From Sediminibacillus dalangtanensis (lineage in GTDB: Bacteria > Bacillota > Bacilli > Bacillales > Amphibacillaceae), in NCBI RefSeq assembly GCF_017792025.1, contig NZ_CP046956.1, positions 1,178,001-1,242,000 of the forward strand: a stretch of 64,000 nt of DNA, in the 5' to 3' direction. The first letter of the stretch is position 1. Every line of letters starts with the position of its first letter. The notes beneath the pieces were generated by a model that was not told where the DNA came from, did not search any database, and worked only from the letters and a program-made list of their open reading frames with translations. The position numbers and the translations under genes are program-made. This document shows positions 26,269 through 34,789 of this stretch, piece after piece.

Positions 26269-26829
26269 TTATTTTTTGTAGGCACTCAGCAATTTTTGTT
26301 TGGACATAAATAAATACATTGGTTCCTGTTTGAGTTTATGAAGGCTGGAAGTGTTCGTCGCAAGTTTATTGATGGTCGAGAAAATAACTTGCTTGAACCA
26401 TTTGTAAGCTGGATTGGAGATAGCATAGGTTTCAAAGCCGAGTCTTCGGCAGATTTTGTGATTCAGTACGGTAATCCCGATGATGCCTTTTATTTGCTCA
26501 TGCTTAACATGGTCTCTTACATAGGCTGCCAATCCGGGAAGCGAGGCTTGTACCGTTTGATAAATGTGTCGTCCTTTTCGGATTTCGCTCGAAATATCAT
26601 ATGTTTCATTGATTAACCGGATGTTGTGAAGATGGATTTTGATCAATGTATCATTTTTGGTGATGGAAGTGCCGTCTGCCAGTGTAATATCTTTCCCCTG
26701 GTAAGAAGTGAGCCGCACCCTGAAAATATTTTGGAAGTCGTTGGTACTTTCTTTAATATAGGTGAGCCGGGTGCATTGAAAGTAAATGGGATCTGAATAA
26801 GTCCAGAACTGAATAAGGTTCCTTCTCAC
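26269..26829 (-). CDS. ykoP: YkoP-like protein
   Basis: 186 residues. It resembles B. subtilis YkoP in pattern: FRVRLTSYQGKDITLADGTS, LIKIHLHNIRL, then LPGLAAYVRDHVKHEQIKGI and GITVLNHKICRRLGF. Start GTG 26829 follows AAAGGA at about 10 nt. No catalytic motif is evident. Convergent with ykoQ and close to ykoN, it likely belongs to the same envelope-related function, which remains undefined. No signal peptide is seen. Confidence 0.65.
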   Translation of the reverse strand: MRRNLIQFWTYSDPIYFQCTRLTYIKESTNDFQNIFRVRLTSYQGKDITLADGTSITKNDTLIKIHLHNIRLINETYDISSEIRKGRHIYQTVQASLPGLAAYVRDHVKHEQIKGIIGITVLNHKICRRLGFETYAISNPAYKWFKQVIFSTINKLATNTSSLHKLKQEPMYLFMSKQKLLSAYKK

Positions 26830-27033
26830 TTTTTTTCATTCCTTTCGTTAGGATAGCCATATTTATTTTGGAGAAAAAAACAGATATTATTTACTTTCCG
26901 TGGCGTTAGCATAAATTCCCTTTTGTAAATGGCTCTGAAGTGGAATATGCCTAGTTTCATCTACTGAATGAATCGTAATCGATTGTCTTGCGTCGGCTTT
27001 TAACGAATATTGGACCTTGCGAGAAGAAAAAAA

Positions 27034-27180
27034 TTAGTAATAGGTTGTTAAATTGACATGCCTGTCTTCTTTATTTAGTAACAAGCGGTTGGATAACCAC
27101 TCAAATTGTCGAAGGTTCGGCGCCGCTTCGACAGTCTGCTGTATGATGCCGACCTCTTGTTCCCAATCATTTATGAAGGA
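27034..27180 (-). pseudogene. Possible 3' remnant of a minus-strand gene
   Basis: The minus strand reads SSFINDWEQEVGIIQQTVEA, then APNLRQFEWLSNRLLLNKED and RHVNLTTYY before a stop at 27034. The composition looks like real protein rather than an antisense shadow, and it continues outside the amidase gene. It lacks a start with a ribosome binding site. The rest of the 26830-27190 gap shows nothing else. Confidence 0.3.
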
Positions 27181-27190
27181 GCTGGTATAG

Positions 27191-28015
27191 ATGGTACGAG
27201 TAGCGATTGATATTGGCCATGGATCAAACACATGGGAAAATGGCGGAGGAAAAGGGGTTATTCGCAACGGGGTCGTCTATGAAGAGCATGACTTCAATTC
27301 TCTGGTTGCACAGGAACTGGACCGACTGCTCCGCAGTAACGGGATCGACACATTGCTTTATCAGCAGCCGTTTTCACCTGAGGTCGGCTTGACCCAACGG
27401 ACAAATTACTATAATGCCCAGAATGTCGATTTGGTCTGGTCGATTCATGCGAATGCAAGTTCTTCAACCAGCGCGGAAGGGCGTTGTGCCTTTTACTGGT
27501 ACACAGCGAGCGAAGCACGCCGGCTGGCAGAATTATATGTCGAAGAAGTGCGAAATGCCGGTTACAGCACGCATGGAACCGGTCTTCATGCCAGTCAGCC
27601 GGGCAGTTGGACGAATCTGCATATTTGTCGGGAAACCAACATGACTGCCGTTCTGACAGAAAACGGATTTATGACGAATAATACTGATTTTCAGCGGATT
27701 TTCGGTTCTGGACAATCGACCTATGTGGCCAACATCGCCCGGATTCATGCTAAGGCTATTTGTCGATTCTTCGGCATCAGCTTTGAAGATGACGGGGGCG
27801 GCAATACCGGACAACAATATATTGAGATTCTTGCTGATTCTTTATGGACATATAATACAGCGAATTGGAATGACAGGGCGGTCATTGTCAGCCGCGGTGA
27901 AGTGTTTACCGTCATTCGCGATCGTTTCTATGTGGATGGCGGCTATATGTATCAAATCAAAAGCGGGTTGTATATCACTGCCAATCCGACATATGTGCGA
28001 GTATATACGCGGTAA
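27191..28015 (+). CDS. N-acetylmuramoyl-L-alanine amidase (Amidase_3), endolysin-like
   Basis: 274 residues. The Amidase_3 zinc site is complete: AIDIGHG (His), YEEHDFN (Glu), SIHANAS (His) and the catalytic Glu in VLTENGFM. After a short Gly/Asp-rich linker (about residue 200) comes an SH3-like beta domain (ILADSLWTYNTANWNDRAVI). There is no signal peptide, which is typical of phage endolysins rather than autolysins. It cuts the bond between MurNAc and L-alanine. ATG 27191 follows AAGGAG. No holin or other phage gene is nearby, so it may be a domesticated phage gene. Confidence 0.85.
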   Translation: MVRVAIDIGHGSNTWENGGGKGVIRNGVVYEEHDFNSLVAQELDRLLRSNGIDTLLYQQPFSPEVGLTQRTNYYNAQNVDLVWSIHANASSSTSAEGRCAFYWYTASEARRLAELYVEEVRNAGYSTHGTGLHASQPGSWTNLHICRETNMTAVLTENGFMTNNTDFQRIFGSGQSTYVANIARIHAKAICRFFGISFEDDGGGNTGQQYIEILADSLWTYNTANWNDRAVIVSRGEVFTVIRDRFYVDGGYMYQIKSGLYITANPTYVRVYTR

Positions 28016-28027
28016 TACGTTATTTCG

Positions 28028-28063
28028 GGCTGCCGAGAGAAATCTTGGCAGCCTTTCTTTTTT
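28028..28063 (+). terminator. Terminator after the amidase gene
   Basis: 11-bp stem (28028-28038 with 28043-28053), 4-nt loop, then TTTCTTTTTTC. Confidence 0.85.
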
Positions 28064-28202
28064 CTTCTTTGCCAGTTATTACATATTCAAGCCCAGTCTG
28101 GAGATGCTATTGTTTGATAACAACAGAACCCGGGAATCAGAATAAAAAACTACATAGATTCCAATAATTAACTGGGAACTGCCCTTAAAAGGAGATGTTA
28201 CC

Positions 28203-29459
28203 ATGGCCAGAGACACTCGCATACCTCGGGAAAAAGGGTTGGATAACAGCCTGTCGCTCATGCAAGAGGGATACCTTTATATACCGAACAGATGTCGTCG
28301 GTTTCAATCAAACATTTTTGAAACACGACTGCTGGGACAAAAAGCGATTTGCATGGGCGGCGAAGAGGCTGCAGAGATTTTTTATGATAACGACCGTTTT
28401 CAACGGAAGGGAGCTGCACCAAAACGAGTACAAAAGACGTTATTTGGTGTGAATGGTGTCCAAACAATGGATGGAGCTGCCCATCATCATCGAAAACAAT
28501 TGTTTATGTCGCTGATGACAGAAAAAAGATTGAAGGTATTGAACGATATTACTGCAGAACAATGGCAGGCGAGCATCAGTGAATGGGAAAAGCAGGACAA
28601 AGTAGTTCTTTTAGAGGAAGCCAGACAAATCATGTACCGGATTGGTTGTAAATGGGCTGGTGTGCCGGTGAAAGAGAAGCAAGTGGAGCAGCATGCTGGC
28701 GACCTTGGCGCGATGATCGATGCATTTGGAGCCGTCGGTCCCCGTTATCAAAAGGGACGCAGGGCACGGACGCGCATGGAACAATGGGCTCGTCAGATCG
28801 TAACGGATGTACGTAACGGGAAATTAGAGCCGCCTGAGGAATCGGCTGCTTATGCGATGGCTTTTCACCTAGATTTAAACAATAGAAGGTTAAGTACGCA
28901 AATGGCAGCGGTGGAATTACTGAACATCATCCGTCCGATTGTTGCTATTTCCCGGTTCATTACTTTTGGTGCCATGGCAATGCATGACCATCCGGAAGTT
29001 CGGGAAAAGGTGAAAAAAGATAGAGAAAGTTACCGGAAATGGTTTGTACAGGAAATTCGGCGTTTTTATCCATTCGGTCCATTTACAGGAGCAAGAGTAC
29101 GTCGGAATTTTACTTGGAAAGGACATGCATTCAAAAAAGGCACACTTGTCCTGCTTGATCTTTATGGCACAAATCACCATCCGGAGATTTGGGAAGAGCC
29201 GGAACAATTCCGGCCAGAACGTTTTCGCCACTGGAAAGGGAGCCCCTTCGATTTTATCCCGCAAGGCGGTGGGGAATACGATATGGGACATCGCTGTGCC
29301 GGCGAATGGGTCACTATTGAAGTCATGAAAACCAGCCTGGCTTTTCTGACGATGATTGATTATGAAGTTCCCCCACAGGATAAGAGCATTGATATGGCCA
29401 GGATGCCGACCTTGCCAAAAAGCAGGTTCGTCATCACAAATGTAACCAGTAGAAGATAA
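28203..29459 (+). CDS. cypC: Cytochrome P450 CYP152 fatty-acid peroxygenase
   Basis: 418 residues, matching the 417-residue B. subtilis P450-BSbeta (CypC/YbdT). The haem-binding loop is GGGEYDMGHRCAGEWVTIEV, with Cys365 as thiolate ligand. The I helix has NIIRPIVAISRF, where Arg244-Pro245 replaces the usual acid-threonine pair. This Arg anchors the fatty-acid carboxylate and defines H2O2-driven peroxygenases, which hydroxylate fatty acids at the alpha or beta carbon without a reductase. ATG 28203 follows AAAAGGAGATGTTACC. The gene is monocistronic. Confidence 0.93.
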   Translation: MARDTRIPREKGLDNSLSLMQEGYLYIPNRCRRFQSNIFETRLLGQKAICMGGEEAAEIFYDNDRFQRKGAAPKRVQKTLFGVNGVQTMDGAAHHHRKQLFMSLMTEKRLKVLNDITAEQWQASISEWEKQDKVVLLEEARQIMYRIGCKWAGVPVKEKQVEQHAGDLGAMIDAFGAVGPRYQKGRRARTRMEQWARQIVTDVRNGKLEPPEESAAYAMAFHLDLNNRRLSTQMAAVELLNIIRPIVAISRFITFGAMAMHDHPEVREKVKKDRESYRKWFVQEIRRFYPFGPFTGARVRRNFTWKGHAFKKGTLVLLDLYGTNHHPEIWEEPEQFRPERFRHWKGSPFDFIPQGGGEYDMGHRCAGEWVTIEVMKTSLAFLTMIDYEVPPQDKSIDMARMPTLPKSRFVITNVTSRR

Positions 29460-29492
29460 AAGAGCCTGGGACAAAAGCATCATGACCAAAAT

Positions 29493-29521
29493 AAAAACCG
29501 AACGATTCGTTCGGTTTTTTT
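29493..29521 (+). terminator. Terminator after cypC
   Basis: Stem AACCGAACG with CGTTCGGTT (loop ATT), flanked by A and T runs. Confidence 0.85.
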
Positions 29522-29569
29522 GATGAGCAAAAAGCAAAACGTTTTACCCTATGAAAAGTGCAAATTTCC

Positions 29570-29645
29570 ACTCCGGAAAGGTACTTCGCTTTCCACGGGC
29601 GGCTGGTGAACTTCCTCGAGCTTGTACTCTATGGGAGCTTTGTAA
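29570..29645 (+). repeat. Palindromic intergenic repeat, family A, truncated copy
   Basis: Contains CTTCGCTTTCCACGGGCGGC, TGGTGAAC and TCCTCGAGCTTG, matching the left arm and centre of the family. The right arm is missing after about 29630. Confidence 0.6.
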
Positions 29646-29692
29646 GAAGTAATACTCGTCACCTTTCAGATGTTTGAAAATTCAAATAAATA

Positions 29693-29720
29693 TTGAATTG
29701 TTGTCGAATCGGTGTATAGT
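29693..29720 (+). promoter_or_regulatory. Candidate SigA promoter
   Basis: TTGAAT, 16-bp spacer, TATAGT, placed 20 bp before the ATG at 29741. Confidence 0.5.
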
Positions 29721-29740
29721 AGATGCAAGGGGGAGTTAAT

Positions 29741-29986
29741 ATGAAGTGGGAAGTACCGCCACATAGCAGCGAAGGTTTCAAATTAATTGGAACCGAAAAG
29801 ATAAATGGAGAGATTCTGTTATATGTTATTGGTTCCAAAGTGAACAGAGAGAAGGTATGGTTAAGCCATATCCACAAGGAGAATGAAGCTTTACAATATT
29901 ATGTTTCTTCTTATTTGCCTAAAATCCTTTCAGGTGTATATGATATTGGTTTGACGAGTCCTAAACCTTATTACGTGTCCAGATGA
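29741..29986 (+). CDS. Hypothetical protein (81 aa)
   Basis: Small protein beginning MKWEVPPHSSEGFKLIGTEK and ending KPYYVSR. AAGGGGG sits 7 nt before ATG 29741, so the longer frame from 29723 is not used. No membrane segment and no recognised family. It has its own promoter candidate and terminator, so it is probably a separate transcript. Confidence 0.6.
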   Translation: MKWEVPPHSSEGFKLIGTEKINGEILLYVIGSKVNREKVWLSHIHKENEALQYYVSSYLPKILSGVYDIGLTSPKPYYVSR

Positions 29987-30046
29987 AAGCTGTTGGTTCG
30001 ATTGATAGCGGAAACAGACAACTCTTCTAGTAGTTATAGACAGAAA

Positions 30047-30080
30047 AAAGGGATCAGTGACTTTTTAACTGATCCTTTTA
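30047..30080 (+). terminator. Terminator after the 81-aa gene
   Basis: Stem AAAGGGATCAGT with ACTGATCCTTTT (one G-T pair), 9-nt loop. Confidence 0.75.
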
Positions 30081-30176
30081 GTAGTAGGGCAGAATTACAT
30101 TCTTGTATCGGCACATCCCCTCGAGCAGGGGAGCCTGGGAAAGTCAGCAAGACGACGGCCAAGTTTTCTTTTTTCT

Positions 30177-30320
30177 TTATTTAAATAGTTTTTTAATTCC
30201 TTTACCGGCTGATTTACCTGCAGCACGTCTGCCGATTCTTTTACCGACACGCCCTTTTCTGACAGCGTCGATATCATTCCATATCCGAAGTATTTTGTAG
30301 ATATTTGATTTTAGGCCCAT
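30177..30320 (-). CDS. Small basic protein (47 aa)
   Basis: My translation reads MGLKSNIYKILRIWNDIDAV, then RKGRVGKRIGRRAAGKSAGK and GIKKLFK. GGAGAGGTGAAAG precedes the ATG, a good site. The protein is strongly basic with an amphipathic N-terminus. Similar short proteins with an N-terminal IYKI.RI..D.. pattern and a Gly/Lys/Arg-rich tail occur in Bacillaceae, but no function is known to me. Confidence 0.7.
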   Translation of the reverse strand: MGLKSNIYKILRIWNDIDAVRKGRVGKRIGRRAAGKSAGKGIKKLFK

Positions 30321-30342
30321 CTTTCACCTCTCCTGTTTCCTA

Positions 30343-30622
30343 CTAGATCAATGGTCGTTTCACTATTCCTCTCCATCTCTTACTCCAATAAAATACAGAG
30401 CCAAGGGACTTGATAGGAAATTTGATTCCAATCTGGGTGGCAACTAGAGCTAAATCTGCCGCATCCGATGATGATTGGTTCAATGCCTAACAAACTCATT
30501 GATTTTAAAAAATTATCGGCAACATAGGTGTCGAGGTTGATGTCGACAGAAAAATCCAGTATCAACCACTCGATATCCTGTTCCGTGACCGTGGCGGGAA
30601 TATGATGCAGAAAGCTCAACAC
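30343..30622 (-). pseudogene. Broken STAS-domain (RsbR-type) gene
   Basis: The minus strand encodes FLHHIPATVTEQDIEWLILD, then FSVDINLDTYVADNFLKSMS and LLGIEPIIIG. This is the second half of an RsbR-like STAS domain (compare ILDISG..DT..A in RsbR). The expected sequence continues only in another frame: ADLALVATQIGIKFPIKSLG, then SVFYWSKRWRGIVKRPLI to a stop at 30343. One base has therefore been lost near residue 54. The first STAS strands and any sensor domain are also absent and no proper ribosome binding site is seen. Confidence 0.7.
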
Positions 30623-30717
30623 ATCCTTCCAATCTCATTTCTCTTTTTACCATGACACAATTTACTATATTTGTCATGATGCTTAACAATTTCTGTTTTG
30701 TAAAGAATTACACGAAT

Positions 30718-30885
30718 TTATTCCGTTCCTTTTGGGTCTTTTAAAACATCAAACAAATTCAACGCTTCATCCAGTGTCTGGGATATTTTTAAAATTTCCG
30801 GGCTTTGTGGATCACACGTGAACACTTGATACATTTTCCAACGAAGAGTTTCGATTTTCATTTCTACTAGCTCTATCTCTTTCAT
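30718..30885 (-). CDS. Spo0E-family aspartyl-phosphate phosphatase
   Basis: 55 residues: MKEIELVEMKIETLRWKMYQ, then a loop and ILKISQTLDEALNLFDVLKD. The SQxLD motif with a preceding helix of the K/E-I-E-xLR type is the Spo0E family signature. These two-helix proteins dephosphorylate Spo0A~P and delay sporulation. ATG 30885 is placed 6 nt after GGGGGG; ATG 30891 is too close to it. The usual 8-residue linker is slightly longer here. Confidence 0.75.
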   Translation of the reverse strand: MKEIELVEMKIETLRWKMYQVFTCDPQSPEILKISQTLDEALNLFDVLKDPKGTE

Positions 30886-31046
30886 GTGCATCCCCCCTTT
30901 TCTATCTATCTTTCAGAACGTGTGTTCTGGACAGATTAACGTCATTATAAGGGATTTTTTAGAAAAAGGATAGGGAAACGTTAAAAAATACAGATTTTGA
31001 TGGTTATGGTATAGTGAAAGTATCTTTTTATGGAGGTGGACTAGTA

Positions 31047-32099
31047 ATGGTTAAACAACAAATCCTCGGATATATTGGTACATACACGAACGGGGAAAGC
31101 TTAGGCATTTATTCGTTTGCGCTGGATCAGTCGAATGGGGAGGTTTCCGTCGTAGCGGATGCTGCTCATGTAGAAAAACCAACTTATTTAACGATAAGCA
31201 AGAATAATAAGTACCTATATTCTGTCATGCAGGAACAAGATGGCGGGGGTGCGGCAGCTTACTCTATTAATGAAAATGGTACCCTTACTTTGGTTAATAA
31301 ACAGGTGTTGGAAGGTGCTGCTCCTTGCCATATCAGCATTGACAGTTCAAACAAACAATTGGTTACAGCCAATTATCATAAAGGTACGGTCGATGCCTAC
31401 CCAGTCGATGCTGACACAGGAGCAATTGCCCCTGCTTCATCCATAGTCGAACATGACGGGTCCGGACCTCATGAAAGACAGGAAAAACCGCATGTTCATT
31501 TTTCGGGTTACACGCCAGATGAAAACTATGTCGTCGTAGTTGATTTAGGGTCCGATACGATAAAAACATACGAAATCAATGATAGGAAACTGGAGGAAGT
31601 AAGCAGCCTTTCCACTAAACCAGGGAGCGGACCACGCCATATTGTGTTCCATCCCAATGGGAAGTTTGCCTATGTAATGACGGAGCTGAGCAATGAGGTC
31701 CTTGTTCTTGCTTACGATCAGATGAACGGAAGTTTCTCCCAAGTCCAGTCGATTTCGACCATTCCAGAAAGCTTTACGGAAAACAGCCAAGGCAGTGCCA
31801 TTCATATTTCATCAGATGGACGCTTTGTGTATGCCGGAAATCGCGGCCATGACAGTATTGCCTTGTTTGCAGTGGAAGAGGACGGTGAAAAGCTGACGTT
31901 TGTGGAACACTATTCGACAGAAGGGGATTGGCCGCGCGATTTCTGCTTGGATCCTTCTGAAAAATACTTACTGGCATCTAACCAAAATTCCAGTAATTTG
32001 ACCTTATTTACTCGTGATACGGAAACCGGAAAACTGGAACTAAAGCAAAAAGATGTGACAGTGCCGAATCCGGTTTGTGTGAAATTTATCCATCAGTAA
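31047..32099 (+). CDS. pgl: 6-phosphogluconolactonase, lactonase beta-propeller family (YkgB type)
   Basis: 350 residues, matching the B. subtilis 6-phosphogluconolactonase YkgB (349). Typical pieces are ILGYIGTYTNGESLGIYSF, APCHISIDSSNKQLVTANYH, KPHVHFSGYTPDENYVVVVD, GPRHIVFHPNGKFAYVMTEL and WPRDFCLDPSEKYLLASNQN. These make a seven-bladed propeller. It hydrolyses 6-phosphogluconolactone in the pentose phosphate pathway. The frame is open from 31014, but GGAGGTGG is placed for ATG 31047. Monocistronic. Confidence 0.85.
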   Translation: MVKQQILGYIGTYTNGESLGIYSFALDQSNGEVSVVADAAHVEKPTYLTISKNNKYLYSVMQEQDGGGAAAYSINENGTLTLVNKQVLEGAAPCHISIDSSNKQLVTANYHKGTVDAYPVDADTGAIAPASSIVEHDGSGPHERQEKPHVHFSGYTPDENYVVVVDLGSDTIKTYEINDRKLEEVSSLSTKPGSGPRHIVFHPNGKFAYVMTELSNEVLVLAYDQMNGSFSQVQSISTIPESFTENSQGSAIHISSDGRFVYAGNRGHDSIALFAVEEDGEKLTFVEHYSTEGDWPRDFCLDPSEKYLLASNQNSSNLTLFTRDTETGKLELKQKDVTVPNPVCVKFIHQ

Positions 32100-32106
32100 A
32101 AAAAGG

Positions 32107-32143
32107 AAGGAGGCATTCGCTCGTCTAAAGTGGATGCCTCCTT
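32107..32143. terminator. Terminator between pgl and the antiporter gene
   Basis: Stem AAGGAGGCAT with ATGCCTCCTT, between convergent genes. Confidence 0.75.
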
Positions 32144-33646
32144 TTAGTCTTTATGGACTTTTTTCGTTTTTCTCTCGTCTTTTTCTTCTGTTTTCTTTGC
32201 TTTCTTCTTACCAAAAAGAAGCGCCCTGACCTGGTCGCGCTGCTTTTTGTGGGTAAGAACATACAACGTATCCCCGGTTTGAAGGATTGAGCTCCCTGTA
32301 GGAGTAATCACTTTTCCTTCCCGGATGATAGCGGTGATCAGTGTTTCTTCTGGAAGAGTTAAGTCCTCAAGCGTCACTCCTGTCGCTGGTGTATTCTCGC
32401 TAATGGTTGCCTCCATGATTTCCGCTCCGGATCTCCCAAGTGTAATCAATTCCATCGTAGGAAAAGGACTTGCCTGCCTCGTTTCTGTCAATTTCAACTT
32501 GCTGCCAAGCCAGGATAACGTGCTTCCTTGAATCAGGGCGGAAGTAAGCACCACGAAAAATACGACGTTAAAAATCAACTGACTGTTTTCCACCCCGGCG
32601 AGCGTTGGATAAGTGGCGAGGATGACTGGTACTGCCCCTTTCAAACCTGCCCAGGAGATGAATGTCTTTTCCTTGCCGGAGTATTTCATAAAGAGCATGC
32701 TGAGAAATACACCGACAGGCCGTGCGATAAACATTAAAACCACTGATAAGAAAAGACCTTGCCAAAAGATTTCAAGTAGTTGTTCAGGGAAAACTAGTAA
32801 CCCCAAGAGAATGAACATGATAATTTGCATCATCCAGGCAAAGCCTTCGTTGAATCGTAAAATTGAAAATCGGTACATCAAATCATTGTTGCCGATATAA
32901 ACCGCCATAACGTAAACGGCAAGCAGACCGCTGCCGCCGACAGCGGAAGTGAAAGCATAGGTGAAAATAGCACATGCAAGCGCAAGAACAGGATACAAAC
33001 CGGAAGCATCGAGCGTGATTTTATTGATAACAGTGGTCGTTGCTTTACCAAGCAGGATACCGATCACCAATCCGATTCCCATTTGCCAGAAAAAGCTTCC
33101 GACTGCAGTCCATATAGAACTGTCCGGCAGCTGAATGACTTCGATGAACGTTACGGTCAAAAAAACGGCCATCGGATCGTTGGTACCGGACTCGGCTTCC
33201 AATGTAGAGGTGATTCGCCGCTTGATATTTTTGTTGCCGAGAACAGAAAATACTGCCGCAGCATCCGTCGAGCCGACGATGGCACCGAAGAGCATTCCTT
33301 CAAGCAGGGACAGGTCCAGGATATACATGGCTGCAATACCCGTTACGACCGTGGTAATCAACACGCCGATTGTAGCAAGAATTCCTGCGGCTCCCAGGAC
33401 TGGGCGGATATTTCCCCACTTGGTTTGCGTACCACCTTCAAACAAAATGATGATTAAGGCGACAATACCGATCAATTGGCTGAGTTTCGCATTTTCAAAG
33501 AATATGTAATTGTTTAGAAACATACCGACCAGTAGAAAGAGTACAAGCGAGGGAAGCCCTAATCGTGTGGAGAATTTTGTAGCCAGCACCCCGATGATCA
33601 ACATGGTAGAAAATAAAAATATCAATGCTTGAACCGATAACTCCAA
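32144..33646 (-). CDS. Potassium/proton antiporter (NhaP2/CPA1 type) with TrkA-C domain
   Basis: About 500 residues. Twelve or so membrane segments hold the CPA1 core motifs VGSTDAAAVFSVLG and AESGTNDPMAVFLTVTFIE (ion-binding Asp). The TrkA-C-like regulatory domain follows at roughly residue 400 (GVTLEDLTLPEETLITAIIR), and a Lys/Glu-rich tail ends the protein. It exchanges K+ or Na+ for H+ across the membrane and helps pH and salt control. The frame is open to 33733, but the N-terminal extension is unlike the family. TTG 33646 with AGAGGA about 11 nt upstream gives a normal start (MELSVQALIFLF); this is moderately sure. Confidence 0.82.
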   Translation of the reverse strand: MELSVQALIFLFSTMLIIGVLATKFSTRLGLPSLVLFLLVGMFLNNYIFFENAKLSQLIGIVALIIILFEGGTQTKWGNIRPVLGAAGILATIGVLITTVVTGIAAMYILDLSLLEGMLFGAIVGSTDAAAVFSVLGNKNIKRRITSTLEAESGTNDPMAVFLTVTFIEVIQLPDSSIWTAVGSFFWQMGIGLVIGILLGKATTTVINKITLDASGLYPVLALACAIFTYAFTSAVGGSGLLAVYVMAVYIGNNDLMYRFSILRFNEGFAWMMQIIMFILLGLLVFPEQLLEIFWQGLFLSVVLMFIARPVGVFLSMLFMKYSGKEKTFISWAGLKGAVPVILATYPTLAGVENSQLIFNVVFFVVLTSALIQGSTLSWLGSKLKLTETRQASPFPTMELITLGRSGAEIMEATISENTPATGVTLEDLTLPEETLITAIIREGKVITPTGSSILQTGDTLYVLTHKKQRDQVRALLFGKKKAKKTEEKDERKTKKVHKD

Positions 33647-33760
33647 CTTTTGTTCAATCCTCTCACAAATAAATAATTTTCTTTCTATTATCAATAGTAA
33701 TCGTATTTTTAGTAAATAACAAAATTCTCGCATTGTTGGAAAGAAAAAACATGAATGGAC

Positions 33761-33790
33761 AAAAACAGACTGCCGAAATACGGCAGTCTG
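33761..33790 (-). terminator. Minus-strand terminator of a lost gene
   Basis: Perfect 10-bp stem (33766-33775 with 33781-33790), loop of 5. On the minus strand it is followed by TTTTT. No intact gene ends at it; see the remnant at 33822-33908. Confidence 0.75.
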
Positions 33791-33821
33791 GCGAGCCTGT
33801 AACGAGCTCTATTTTTAAGGG

Positions 33822-33908
33822 GGGAGGAAGTTTCCATCTACTTCTACCTCACCAATAGGAAGTAGAGAATAACCATTTAGATGAGATGTATAGATACAAT
33901 ATCCTCAA
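33822..33908 (-). pseudogene. 3' remnant of a minus-strand gene
   Basis: The minus strand reads IYTSHLNGYSLLPIGEVEVD then GNFLPP and a TAA. It looks like a natural C-terminus sitting about 30 bp before a good terminator, but stop codons interrupt the frame just upstream. The parent family is not recognised. The remaining gap to 34250 holds only the hairpin at 34105-34142. Confidence 0.35.
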
Positions 33909-34104
33909 TGGCGAAAGATTAAACCTATTTTTTCAAAATAAAATGGATGGCTTATACTCATTCGGCATAGCGATAATCCTTTTGTTCAAAATATAACTTT
34001 CAACAAGGCTGTATTCTATGAGTTTTTACTGCTGCACAAAAGATATAAACCGCGAATTAACTCTGTTGCTGCTTCCTCCTATTCTTTACAGATGAGTGCT
34101 AATC

Positions 34105-34142
34105 CAGCGCTGCGGAAAGCGCAGGGTGTTTCCGCAGCGCTG
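34105..34142. repeat. Short perfect palindrome, internally deleted relative of repeat family A
   Basis: Arms CAGCGCTGCGGAAA and TTTCCGCAGCGCTG (14 bp, perfect) around a 10-bp loop. The arms match the outer ends of the family A copies at 46901 and 60837. Confidence 0.6.
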
Positions 34143-34251
34143 TTCTCCTATCCAATAAAGGTTGGATGTCAGGAAGACGCATTCAAACTACTGCGCAGTT
34201 TCTATCCAATACACCAATTAATTCGGAACAAGAGCCTTTAACAAACGGGTG

Positions 34252-34590
34252 TTATTTATCATTGCTAATCAATAATAAATGAACAAAATATTCTTGTATT
34301 GCTACAATTACCGAAATCAGAATTGCTCCGGTCAGGGTGATGTGGATATCCGAAAAAACAGCAGCAATAAGCAGCAGTAATCCTATAGTGGCTGCGAAAT
34401 CGAGTAAGATACTCAGCCAAAATGTCTTTCTCCGCAAAAGTAAAGCTTCCATCACGACTCCAACCACCGCAAGCAAAACGATCGCTGCAATGGTCTGCCA
34501 CACCGATTCAAATTGGACTCCTTCATAAATAGAAGTGAAGAGCAAAATAATAATTGGCAGCATCACGATTTTAATCAGTAAACTAATCAT
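34252..34590 (-). CDS. Small membrane protein, probable DUF2512 family
   Basis: 112 residues with four hydrophobic segments and a single basic loop (LLLRRKTFW) after helix 2, in the style of DUF2512 (YndM-like) proteins. ATG 34590 follows AGAGGAGG. Function unknown. Divergent from the GntR operon. Confidence 0.55.
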   Translation of the reverse strand: MISLLIKIVMLPIIILLFTSIYEGVQFESVWQTIAAIVLLAVVGVVMEALLLRRKTFWLSILLDFAATIGLLLLIAAVFSDIHITLTGAILISVIVAIQEYFVHLLLISNDK

Positions 34591-34755
34591 CCCAGCAACC
34601 TCCTCTTTCCCAAGTATTACCTTTGATCCTTTTTATAAAACCAATTCGTACGTGGAAGCAGTAACTTTTCGTTATTGGAAATATCTTCTACAGGCTGGTT
34701 TTATAAAAAATCTAAATTATCACTTCTCAAATTCATTTGGTTAGGATATACTTTA

Positions 34756-34789
34756 ACTGTATTACTAATATTAATACAGTTAATACAGT
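34756..34789 (+). promoter_or_regulatory. Operator-like repeats in the GntR operon promoter
   Basis: ACTGTATTA (34756-34764), 7 bp, then TAATACAGT (34772-34780) form a perfect inverted repeat. A third TAATACAGT follows at 34781-34789. A TATACT at 34747 may be the -10 box. This is the probable autoregulatory site of the GntR protein encoded 24 bp downstream. Confidence 0.65.

Noticed and set aside
28917..29537. 206-aa minus-strand frame opposite cypC
   Set aside because: Antisense shadow of the P450 gene, which carries all family motifs on the plus strand.
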